Assembly (NCBI GenBank): GCA_045532255.1
Contig: JAZSFO010000069.1
Span: 1 to 9,153, forward strand
Length of the DNA: 9,153 nucleotides
Direction: 5' to 3'
Origin: RGIG8748 sp045532255
GTDB lineage: Bacteria > Bacillota > Clostridia > UMGS1810
Shown here: piece by piece, positions 1-5,923 of the stretch
Numbering within the stretch: the first letter of the stretch is position 1
Layout: each line of letters starts with the position of its first letter
Made by a program: the position numbers and the translations under genes
The notes under the pieces: generated by a model
The model's input: the letters and a program-made list of their open reading frames with translations, nothing else
Told to the model about the DNA's origin: nothing
The model's database searches: none

Positions 1-82
1 CAATTTTACCCGAAACTGCAGTAAATTCCTTGAAAATACGACAGTATTATCTTCGTAATTTACTTTGTTTCACCCAAAATTG
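1..82. repeat. Imperfect 82-nt inverted repeat at window edge
   Basis: Three blocks of complementary bases face each other symmetrically. CAATTTT (1-7) pairs with AAAATTG (76-82), GAAAC (12-16) with GTTTC (67-71), and AGTAAATT (20-27) with AATTTACT (57-64). A symmetric ACCC/ACCC internal loop separates the first two blocks. A small AATAC/GTATT hairpin (35-39/44-48) sits in the apical loop. That gives about 20 base pairs in the long stem. It could be a structured RNA, the end of a small mobile or repetitive element, or part of a convergent 3' region. The window starts inside or exactly at it, so its outer limit is unknown. The pairing is visible in the sequence; the function is unknown. Confidence 0.45.
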
Positions 83-133
83 TCTATGTGAAACTGCTGT
101 GCACCTGCCATCTTGAAAATTTTATTAAGATTT

Positions 134-239
134 TAGTGCGAAAGGTTGCAGGCGGGTTGACGCCCGTCAAAACCGACAAACTGAAAGCTTTTAAAATTTT
201 CAGATGTCAGGCATTGAGGATTCGAATCCTGTCACACTA
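134..239 (+). other. Possible structured RNA segment with three hairpin arms (hypothetical)
   Basis: TAGTG (134-138) can close with CACTA (235-239) around three arms. Arm 1 is GGTT/AACC (144-147/171-174) enclosing GGCGGG/CCCGTC (151-156/163-168, one G-T pair). Arm 2 is GACA/TGTC (175-178/205-208) enclosing CTGAAA/TTTCAG (181-186/198-203). Arm 3 is the self-complementary AGGATTCGAATCCT (217-230). The layout recalls a cloverleaf, and TTCGAAT looks like a tRNA T-loop. However, the segment is 106 nt, lacks a proper T-stem with G53-C61, has no usable anticodon arm and no CCA, so I do not call a tRNA. It lies between the window edge and the 3' end of galE. T-rich sequence at 257-263 follows on the plus strand. 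Strand and transcription are inferred only from the foldability. Confidence 0.25.
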
Positions 240-275
240 CCCTCAAGTTGTTCATGTTTTTTTCTCTAAGTCAAA

Positions 276-1271
276 TTATAAGTTCTTCTGTGTGAATCTC
301 CATGAGTCTTCACACATTCTGTTTATATCAAGCTCGGCTTTCCATCCAAGCTCTTTTAATGATTTCTCTGTATCTGCGTAGCATTCTGCGATGTCGCCTG
401 CTCTTCTGGGTGCAATCTTGTAGGGAAGTGTCTTTCCGCATGCCTTCTCGTATGCGTGAAGAGTTTCGAGCACCGAATATCCGTTTCCTGTTCCGAGGTT
501 GTATGTATTAACTCCCGTACAGCTCTTTGCTTTTTCAAGTGCCTTTACATGACCTTTACTGAGGTCTACGACATGGATATAGTCTCTTACGCCCGTACCG
601 TCCTTTGTGGGATAGTCATCGCCAAATACATTGAGGTGGCTGAGCTTACCTATAGCAACCTGTGCAATGTAGGGAACAAGGTTATTGGGAATTCCGTTGG
701 GGTTTTCGCCGATAAGACCAGATATGTGTGCACCTATGGGGTTAAAGTATCGAAGCAGAACTATTGACCACTCATTGTCGGATATGTAAAGGTCTGTAAG
801 AATATCTTCTATCATAAGCTTTGTACTTCCGTACGGATTGGTTGTAGAACGAGGGAAGTCCTCTTTTATCGGAACTGTGTGCGGATTTCCGTACACGGTT
901 GCAGAGGAACTGAACACAAGATTTTTGCATCCGTACTTTGCCATGGTTTCGCAAAGCACAAGAGTGCTCATAATATTGTTGTGATAGTATCTTAGAGGTA
1001 TGCTTACAGATTCGCCTACAGCCTTGAGACCTGCAAAGTGAATTACTGCATCGATTTTATTTTCTTCAAAAATTCTTTCCACATCTTCCTTGTCCACAAG
1101 GTCTGCTTCATAGAATTTGATTTTCTTTCCTGTGATTTCTTCTACTCTGTCAATGCTTTCTTTCTTTGAGTTGCAGAGATTATCAATTACACAAACCTCA
1201 TATCCTGCCTCAAGAAGCTCTACGCATGTATGGCTTCCAATAAAGCCTGCACCGCCTGTAACTAATATCAT
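276..1271 (-). CDS. galE: UDP-glucose 4-epimerase GalE
   Basis: This cytoplasmic NAD-dependent epimerase interconverts UDP-glucose and UDP-galactose (Leloir pathway and supply of galactosyl units for surface polysaccharide). The 331-residue length matches the family (E. coli GalE has 338). It is an extended short-chain dehydrogenase. The Rossmann motif GGAGFIGSH lies at residues 6-14, HFAG at 78-81, and the catalytic triad is Ser122 or Ser123 (in FSSSATVYG), Tyr147 and Lys151 (YGSTK). FNPIGAH and GIPNNLVPYIAQ are typical GalE substrate-domain signatures. I chose the ATG giving MILVTGG because AAAGGA lies 9 nt upstream of it. A longer reading frame starting 16 codons earlier has no Shine-Dalgarno and would place this site inside the gene. 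It is transcribed divergently from the apgM operon from its own promoter. No clear terminator follows its stop codon. Confidence 0.97.
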   Translation of the reverse strand: MILVTGGAGFIGSHTCVELLEAGYEVCVIDNLCNSKKESIDRVEEITGKKIKFYEADLVDKEDVERIFEENKIDAVIHFAGLKAVGESVSIPLRYYHNNIMSTLVLCETMAKYGCKNLVFSSSATVYGNPHTVPIKEDFPRSTTNPYGSTKLMIEDILTDLYISDNEWSIVLLRYFNPIGAHISGLIGENPNGIPNNLVPYIAQVAIGKLSHLNVFGDDYPTKDGTGVRDYIHVVDLSKGHVKALEKAKSCTGVNTYNLGTGNGYSVLETLHAYEKACGKTLPYKIAPRRAGDIAECYADTEKSLKELGWKAELDINRMCEDSWRFTQKNL

Positions 1272-1310
1272 ATTATGTCTTCCTTTCATATATAAATATA
1301 ATTCAAGGTT

Positions 1311-1339
1311 ATTATACACTTTTACTCAAGCAAAATCAA
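1311..1339 (-). promoter_or_regulatory. galE promoter (sigma-A type)
   Basis: On the minus strand TTGATT (1334-1339) is followed after 17 nt by a perfect TATAAT (1311-1316). Transcription would start near 1304, giving a leader of about 33 nt with the ribosome binding site AAAGGA at 1281-1286. The -35 box lies inside a run of 10-bp phased CAAG repeats described separately. Confidence 0.7.
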
Positions 1340-1350
1340 GTAAAAACAAG
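1327..1350. repeat. Three CAAG repeats phased at 10 bp over the galE -35
   Basis: CAAG occurs at 1327-1330, 1337-1340 and 1347-1350. The first two copies are followed by c/tAAAA, so the unit is roughly CAAGyAAAAw with a period of exactly one helical turn. The middle copy overlaps the galE -35 hexamer (TTGATT on the minus strand). This spacing would put the repeats on one DNA face and could serve a regulator. No regulator can be named from the sequence, and low-complexity A-rich DNA can produce such patterns by chance. Confidence 0.4.
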
Positions 1351-1367
1351 GCATAAGTGTAAAAAAA

Positions 1368-1386
1368 TTATTAAAATTTTTAATAA
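1368..1386. promoter_or_regulatory. Perfect 19-bp A/T palindrome between divergent promoters
   Basis: TTATTAAAA (1368-1376) and TTTTAATAA (1378-1386) are perfect reverse complements around one central T. The palindrome sits about 30 bp upstream of the galE -35 and about 25-45 bp upstream of the apgM promoter elements. It could be an operator, an A/T-rich UP-like element, or a weak bidirectional transcription stop. It contains only A and T, so chance is a real alternative. Confidence 0.35.
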
Positions 1387-1410
1387 GGGGTAGATTTTTG
1401 AAGGATTTTG

Positions 1411-1438
1411 TTGCATAATATAGATGGAGTATTATAAT
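1411..1438 (+). promoter_or_regulatory. Promoter of the apgM-ytvI-two-component operon
   Basis: A perfect TATAAT (1433-1438) lies 25 nt before the apgM ATG. The best -35 is TTGCAT (1411-1416) with a 16-nt spacer, a weak match. An alternative is TTGAAG (1398-1403) with TATAGA (1419-1424) and a short 15-nt spacer. The start of transcription near 1445 would leave an mRNA leader of under 20 nt carrying only the GGAGG site at 1451-1455. Confidence 0.5.
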
Positions 1439-1462
1439 ATTTGATATATTGGAGGCTAATTT

Positions 1463-2674
1463 ATGAAGTATATAGTTGTTTTAGGTGACGGAATGGCAGA
1501 CTATAAGTTAGACGAGCTTGGCGGAAAGACACCCCTTGAGTGTGCAAATAAGCCTTGTATTGACTATATGGCAAAGAGGGGCGAGACAGGACATGTAAAG
1601 AATGTTCCCGAATCACTTTCGCCCGGAAGCGATGTTGCCAATCTTGCTGCTATGGGATATGACCCGATTAAGTACTATTCGGGCAGATCGCCTCTTGAGG
1701 CGGTAAGTGTGGGTGTGGATATGAAGGATACCGACATCATCTTCCGTTGCAACCTTGTTACTGTAAGCGATGAGGAGGACTATTCCGAGAAGAGAGTTAT
1801 AGACCACAGCTCCGATGAGATAACCACCGAAGAGGCAAGAGAGCTTATCGGTGCAATCAACGAGGCATTTTCAAGCGATATTATATCCTTTTACCCGGGT
1901 GTGAGCTACAGACATATTATGGTCTGGGACAAAGGACCTTATAGCTTTAATCTTACACCGCCCCATGACATACTTGAAAGAAAGGTAGCGGATTACATAC
2001 CAAAGGGCGAGGGAAGCGAGCTTATATATGACATGATGGTAAAGAGCTACGATATATTAAACAACCACCCCGTAAATCTTGCCAGAGCAGAAAGAGGACT
2101 TAAGAAAGCAAATTCCATATGGATATGGGGCGAGGGCAAGAAACCGCTTCTTTCCGACTTCTATGAGAAATACGGACTTAAGGGTACAGTAATAAGTGCC
2201 GTTGACCTCATCAAAGGAATAGGCATGTGTGCAGGCCTTGATGTTGTGGATGTTGAGGGAGCAACAGGTAATGTACATACCAACTACAAGGGTAAGGCAG
2301 ATGCAGCACTTAAGGCAGTAAGGGACGGAAGCGACTATGTATATATCCATCTGGAAGGCCCTGACGAGTGCGGTCACAGACATGAGATAGAAAACAAGGT
2401 TAAGGCAATAGAGCTTATAGATGAAAAAATAGTTAAGTATATAAAGGACGGTCTGGATGGTGACGGAATAGACTACCGCATGCTAATTCTTCCTGACCAT
2501 CCCACACCGCTTAGCCTCAGAACACACACAAGGGACAGCGTTCCTTATGTGATATATGACAGCACAAGCGAAAAAGAAAATGATGTAACATCATATACTG
2601 AGGATGAAGCAAAAAAGAGCGGCATACTTATAGAAGAAGGACACAATCTTATGGAGAGATTTTTAGGTAGGTAA
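1463..2674 (+). CDS. apgM: Archaeal-type cofactor-independent phosphoglycerate mutase (ApgM family)
   Basis: The 403-residue protein belongs to the alkaline phosphatase superfamily branch that interconverts 2- and 3-phosphoglycerate using divalent metals. Bacterial members are also annotated as a proposed homoserine kinase, so the true substrate is uncertain. The N-terminal VVLGDGMAD puts a metal-ligand Asp at residue 9. SPGSDVANLAAMGYD (from about 53) contains the likely phosphoryl-acceptor Ser56. YIHLEGPDECGHRHE in the second half and PDHPTPLSLRTHTRDSVP (Asp345, His346, His355) supply the remaining metal ligands. The length is normal for ApgM and shorter than the unrelated-length iPGM (about 510). 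GGAGG lies 7 nt before the ATG. It is the first gene of a four-gene operon, with only 5 nt before ytvI. No threonine-pathway gene is adjacent to support the homoserine kinase reading. Confidence 0.9.
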   Translation: MKYIVVLGDGMADYKLDELGGKTPLECANKPCIDYMAKRGETGHVKNVPESLSPGSDVANLAAMGYDPIKYYSGRSPLEAVSVGVDMKDTDIIFRCNLVTVSDEEDYSEKRVIDHSSDEITTEEARELIGAINEAFSSDIISFYPGVSYRHIMVWDKGPYSFNLTPPHDILERKVADYIPKGEGSELIYDMMVKSYDILNNHPVNLARAERGLKKANSIWIWGEGKKPLLSDFYEKYGLKGTVISAVDLIKGIGMCAGLDVVDVEGATGNVHTNYKGKADAALKAVRDGSDYVYIHLEGPDECGHRHEIENKVKAIELIDEKIVKYIKDGLDGDGIDYRMLILPDHPTPLSLRTHTRDSVPYVIYDSTSEKENDVTSYTEDEAKKSGILIEEGHNLMERFLGR

Positions 2675-2679
2675 TTGAT

Positions 2680-3717
2680 ATGGCAAAGAGGGATCCTGTA
2701 GCAAGTCTTGTAAATCTTATATATGTGATACTGGCAGTTGTGCTTGTAATATTTGTGTTACCAAAGGCGGTTTCATGCCTTTTGCCGTTTATTATTGCCT
2801 GGGTTATATCTCTTATAATCAAACCCGTTTGTGCACTTTTTCAAAAATTGCGTATTAACAGGACTTTGTCGGTGCTTCTGGCTATGCTTTTGGTTCTTGC
2901 CGTAATTTGCGGAATTTTATACTCGGTATCTGCGGCGGTCATAAGGGAAATAAAGACCTTTTCGGAGATGTTTTCGGATACCAAGGACGGAATTCCCGTT
3001 TTTGTCTGGGATTTTATAAACATTCTTCCCGATGGCATCAGGGCAAAGGCGATAGAAATAGCATCCTCGTCATTTGAGGATATTTCCGACCTTATATATC
3101 CTGCCATAAAGACCGCACTTCCAAAGCTTGGCGGTGCCGCAGGCAAGCTTCCGTCAGCATTTGTATTTACGGTTATTTTGCTTATGGCAATATATTTTAT
3201 GAGCTGTGACAAAGATGGTCTTAAGGAAGAAGTCAAAAAAGTTCTTCCCGATGACAAGGTAGAGAGCTTAAGGCATATGAGAGTGGTTCTCTCTAAGGCG
3301 TGCGGAGGCTATGTCAAGGCACAGCTGATAATAATGTGTGTGGTGTTTGTAATCCTTATTACAGGCTTTGGACTGCTTAAGGTGGAGCTGGCGATACTTC
3401 TTGCATTTGCCATAAGTCTTGTGGATGCAATACCTGTTCTCGGAACGGGTATAATACTCAATCCGTGGGCACTGGTATGTCTTATACAGGGAGACTATAT
3501 AAGAGCATTGGGACTTGTTTGTCTTTACTGCATAGTAATTGTGGTAAGACATATTCTTGAGCCGAGGGTCCTTAGCGGTCAGCTTGGTATGCACCCGATA
3601 ATTACACTTGTATCGATGTATTCGGGACTTAAGCTCATAGGAGTAATAGGAATGATTATAGGTCCTCTTATTGCCCTTATAATCATAAGTTTTGTCAGAG
3701 CCAAAAAGGAGGTTTGA
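2680..3717 (+). CDS. ytvI: YtvI-like AI-2E-family polytopic membrane protein
   Basis: This 345-residue integral membrane protein belongs to the UPF0118/AI-2E transporter superfamily, most like sporulation protein YtvI of spore-forming Firmicutes. Hydrophobic segments fall near residues 10-28, 31-50, 62-84, 157-175, 212-233, 236-262, 275-292 and 305-338. A soluble amphipathic region lies at about 86-155. The family signatures are visible: LPFIIAWVISLIIKPV near 35-50, and VDAIPVLGTGIILNPWALV followed by VRHILEPRVLSGQLGMHP in the C-terminal third. Transported substrate and exact role are not established from sequence. The gene starts 5 nt after apgM with AGGTAGG as ribosome binding site and ends 2 nt before the response regulator ATG, so it is certainly in the same operon. 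The symbol marks family likeness, not proven orthology. Confidence 0.8.
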   Translation: MAKRDPVASLVNLIYVILAVVLVIFVLPKAVSCLLPFIIAWVISLIIKPVCALFQKLRINRTLSVLLAMLLVLAVICGILYSVSAAVIREIKTFSEMFSDTKDGIPVFVWDFINILPDGIRAKAIEIASSSFEDISDLIYPAIKTALPKLGGAAGKLPSAFVFTVILLMAIYFMSCDKDGLKEEVKKVLPDDKVESLRHMRVVLSKACGGYVKAQLIIMCVVFVILITGFGLLKVELAILLAFAISLVDAIPVLGTGIILNPWALVCLIQGDYIRALGLVCLYCIVIVVRHILEPRVLSGQLGMHPIITLVSMYSGLKLIGVIGMIIGPLIALIIISFVRAKKEV

Positions 3718-3719
3718 AT

Positions 3720-4406
3720 ATGCCGACAAACAATACGGTAGTAATTGTGGATGATGATAAGAATATATGCGAGCTTGTAAGACTGTATCTTACCAAGGAG
3801 GGTTATGATGTAAGGTGTGCATTTGAGGGAAACAGTGCACTTAAACTTATAGAGGACATCAAGCCCGTTGCGGCAATACTGGATATAATGCTTCCCGGAG
3901 TTGACGGCATAGAAATTCTCAAATCAATAAGGCGCACGAGCCGAATGCCTGTAATAATGCTCACTGCAAAGGGGGAGACAATAGACAAGGTTCTTGGTCT
4001 GGAGCTTGGTGCCGATGATTATGTTGTAAAGCCGTTTGAACCAAAGGAGCTTGTGGCAAGACTGAGGGCGGTTTTAAGACGCTCGGATGGCAGGGAGGAT
4101 TTGCCTGAGGAAATAGTTTTTGACAAGCTTTCTATCAACATGGCTACATATGAACTGAAAATTGACGGCAAAGTAACAGAGGTTCCGCCAAAGGAACTGG
4201 AGCTTCTTAACTATCTGTGCATACATCCGAACAGAGTTTTCACAAGAGACCAGCTTCTTGATGAGGTATGGGGCTATGAATATTTCGGAGATTCCAGAAC
4301 GGTAGATGTGCATGTCAAGAGGCTTCGCGAGAAGGTTGAGGGAGTCAGCGACAAATGGTCCCTCAAAACGGTATGGGGAGTAGGTTACAAATTTGAGGTG
4401 AAGTAA
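3720..4406 (+). CDS. OmpR/PhoB-family response regulator
   Basis: This is the DNA-binding output protein of a two-component system, 228 residues long and of normal length. The receiver domain (about 5-120) has the acidic pocket Asp11-Asp12, phospho-acceptor Asp55 (in ILDIMLPG), Thr82 and Lys104 (DDYVVKPF), all intact. A winged-helix DNA-binding domain (about 130-226) carries the OmpR/PhoB hallmarks PPKELELLNYL, the recognition-helix region SRTVDVHVKRLREK, and WGVGYKFE at the end. An in-frame TTG six bases upstream would extend it by two residues, but AAGGAGG (3706-3712) ends 7 nt from the ATG and only 1 nt from the TTG, so the ATG is preferred. The next gene, its histidine kinase partner, starts after 1 nt. 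By position the candidate targets are its own operon and htrA downstream. It resembles PhoP/ResD/CssR types; I cannot tell which. Confidence 0.95.
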   Translation: MPTNNTVVIVDDDKNICELVRLYLTKEGYDVRCAFEGNSALKLIEDIKPVAAILDIMLPGVDGIEILKSIRRTSRMPVIMLTAKGETIDKVLGLELGADDYVVKPFEPKELVARLRAVLRRSDGREDLPEEIVFDKLSINMATYELKIDGKVTEVPPKELELLNYLCIHPNRVFTRDQLLDEVWGYEYFGDSRTVDVHVKRLREKVEGVSDKWSLKTVWGVGYKFEVK

Positions 4407-4407
4407 T

Positions 4408-5835
4408 TTGAGAAAAAGCATAATAGGCAATCTCGTTCTCGGAAGCTTTACCATGCTTGTAATAATGTTTGTTACAATTATGCTGTATGTTACTTCCTAT
4501 GTAGAGAATTTTGCAATAAGTCAGAAATCTCAGGCTTTGCTCAGCAATGTTGACTATGTTGAGGAAGCGACACATATGGCTCTTGTCAATCAGAGTGACG
4601 GCATGGACAGCATGTATCAAAGATTTCTGGATGCACTGGGTTCTGCAACGCAGTCAGCTGTGTCTGTCTTTGATGTAAATGGTTTTATTGTAGCTTCAAC
4701 AGATGATAACCTAAATAAAAAGGATTTTGTTGCTGTAAGCAATAAGGTCAGCCGATCTGTTCTTGGCGGCAAACAGGTTGTGTCAATGAATGTATACAAA
4801 GACCAGTACGGAGACAAGATACTTACAGTAGGTGCACCGCTTATCCATGATGACGAAATTTTTGGCGGAGTTATGTTCAATCAGCGTGTTCCTGAAATAA
4901 AAAGCGTATATTCCTTTGTGATAAACAGAATAGTCAAGCTTCTTATACTGTGCATGATACTCTCGGTGCTTTTGTTTGGATTTTTGTCATTCAAGATTAC
5001 AAGTCCGATAAGACGGATAAGTGCGGCAGTCAAGGAGTTCTCAAAGGGCAATTTCCAAAAAAGAGTGGATTACAAGTCCTCAAACGAGCTTGGAGAGCTT
5101 GCTTGCAATATCAATGACATGGCAAATTCACTTGACAATCTCGAGAATTTGAGAAAGAGCTTTATATCCGATGTGTCGCACGAACTGAGAACCCCGCTTA
5201 CCACGATATCAGGCTTTGTGGAGGGGATAATAGACGGAACTATCCCCGATGAAAATCACAACGAATATCTTGAGGTTGTGCTTTCGGAGTCAAAGAGGCT
5301 GTCGAGACTTATTACAAATCTTCTTAGGCTTTCCCGTATGGAAAGCGGTGAGGCAAAGCTGGACAGAACTGATTTTGACATAAACGAGCTTGTAAGGCTT
5401 GCACTTCTAAAGTTCGAAATGATGATAACGCCAAAGAATATTGACGTGGAGCTTAATATAAGCGAGGGCAGACTTATGGTGAATGCCGATAAGGATAACA
5501 TAACGCAGGTTCTTATCAATCTCATAAATAACGCTGTCAAATTTACCCCCGAGGGCGGAAGCATAAAGATAGATGTTTCCCAGGGCAGAGATAAAGTATA
5601 TGTTTCCATAGAAAACACGGGGCACGGAATTGAGCCGGAGGAACTTGGCAGAATATGGGACAGATTTTATAAGGCGGACAAATCAAGGGGAAGAGACCGA
5701 ACAGGAATGGGTCTGGGTCTCTATATTGTCAAGCATATCCTGAGTATGCACGGAGAGGGAATTACCTGCGAAAGCATTGTAGACCGATATACCCGATTTA
5801 CATTCGGACTCACAAAGAGTAAAAATCAAGTATAA
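4408..5835 (+). CDS. Membrane sensor histidine kinase (HAMP, HisKA, HATPase)
   Basis: This is the 475-residue sensor of the preceding response regulator. TM1 is at about 8-31 and an extracytoplasmic sensor region at about 32-165 has a PDC/Cache- or PAS-like stretch (VSVFDVNGFIVASTDDNL, then ILTVGAPLIHDDEIFGGVMF). TM2 is at about 172-196 and HAMP at about 197-245. In HisKA, SFISDVSHELRTPL carries phospho-acceptor His258. The ATPase domain has the N box at NLINNAVKF (Asn375), the G1-like box ENTGHGI (403-407), the F box RIWDRFYKAD, and the G2 box RTGMGLGLYI. At the first G1 position Asn403 stands where Asp is usual. Translation starts at TTG, with GAGGTG 7 nt upstream and 1 nt after the regulator's stop, suggesting translational coupling. 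The gene is complete and ends the four-gene operon; no strong terminator follows. Confidence 0.95.
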   Translation: MRKSIIGNLVLGSFTMLVIMFVTIMLYVTSYVENFAISQKSQALLSNVDYVEEATHMALVNQSDGMDSMYQRFLDALGSATQSAVSVFDVNGFIVASTDDNLNKKDFVAVSNKVSRSVLGGKQVVSMNVYKDQYGDKILTVGAPLIHDDEIFGGVMFNQRVPEIKSVYSFVINRIVKLLILCMILSVLLFGFLSFKITSPIRRISAAVKEFSKGNFQKRVDYKSSNELGELACNINDMANSLDNLENLRKSFISDVSHELRTPLTTISGFVEGIIDGTIPDENHNEYLEVVLSESKRLSRLITNLLRLSRMESGEAKLDRTDFDINELVRLALLKFEMMITPKNIDVELNISEGRLMVNADKDNITQVLINLINNAVKFTPEGGSIKIDVSQGRDKVYVSIENTGHGIEPEELGRIWDRFYKADKSRGRDRTGMGLGLYIVKHILSMHGEGITCESIVDRYTRFTFGLTKSKNQV

Positions 5836-5923
5836 AAACTTTTTTGTTTTTTTTACAAATTATTCACAGTTTATTAAATATTATATGATATGATGTCATT
5901 GTAAACGGAAAGGAGAGATAACA
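5836..5923 (+). promoter_or_regulatory. htrA upstream region with TTNACA direct repeats and promoter-like boxes
   Basis: The 88-bp gap begins with a T-rich run (5840-5854). It then shows TTTACA (5852-5857) and TTCACA (5863-5868) exactly 11 bp apart, followed by a weaker TTAAAT (5874-5879) again 11 bp on. This spacing and motif resemble the direct-repeat boxes of OmpR/PhoP-family regulators such as Bacillus PhoP (TTNACA-like). Promoter elements are ambiguous: TTCACA as -35 with TATGAT at 5884-5889 (15-nt spacer) or 5889-5894 (20 nt), or TATTAT (5879-5884) as the -10. AAAGGAG (5909-5915) is the ribosome binding site, 8 nt before the htrA ATG. A promoter here is likely; the exact elements are not resolved. 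Confidence 0.5.

Noticed and set aside
1..120. Minus-strand open stretch (MAGAQQFHIDNFG, stop, then NKVNYEDNTVVF to the edge)
   Set aside because: There is an in-frame TGA, no Shine-Dalgarno before the ATG and no start after the TGA. It could be a decayed gene fragment, but the visible part is too short to support that.
134..240. tRNA gene suggested by TTCGAAT and a TAGTG/CACTA acceptor-like stem
   Set aside because: The span is 106 nt, the T-stem does not pair (A opposite C at the conserved G53-C61), there is no 7-nt anticodon loop on a 5-bp stem, and no CCA or normal D arm.
88..381. Plus-strand open frame starting MKLLCTCHLENF
   Set aside because: It has no ribosome binding site, overlaps the 3' end of galE antisense, and shows no recognisable family.
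1272..1319. 16-codon N-terminal extension of galE
   Set aside because: The Shine-Dalgarno AAAGGA lies inside it and points to the ATG of MILVTGG. The -10 box (1311-1316) also overlaps the extension.
3714..3719. TTG start two codons upstream for the response regulator
   Set aside because: It would be 1 nt from AAGGAGG, whereas the ATG at 3720 is 7 nt away.
3268..3729. Long minus-strand open frame across ytvI
   Set aside because: It lies antisense to a strong family match with operonic spacing. Its composition (many Tyr, Lys, Cys) is typical of a shadow frame.
5831..5855. Terminator after the histidine kinase (AAAAACTTTTTT then T-run)
   Set aside because: The only possible stem is a few A-T pairs with almost no loop. 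It is not a credible intrinsic terminator, so read-through into htrA remains possible.
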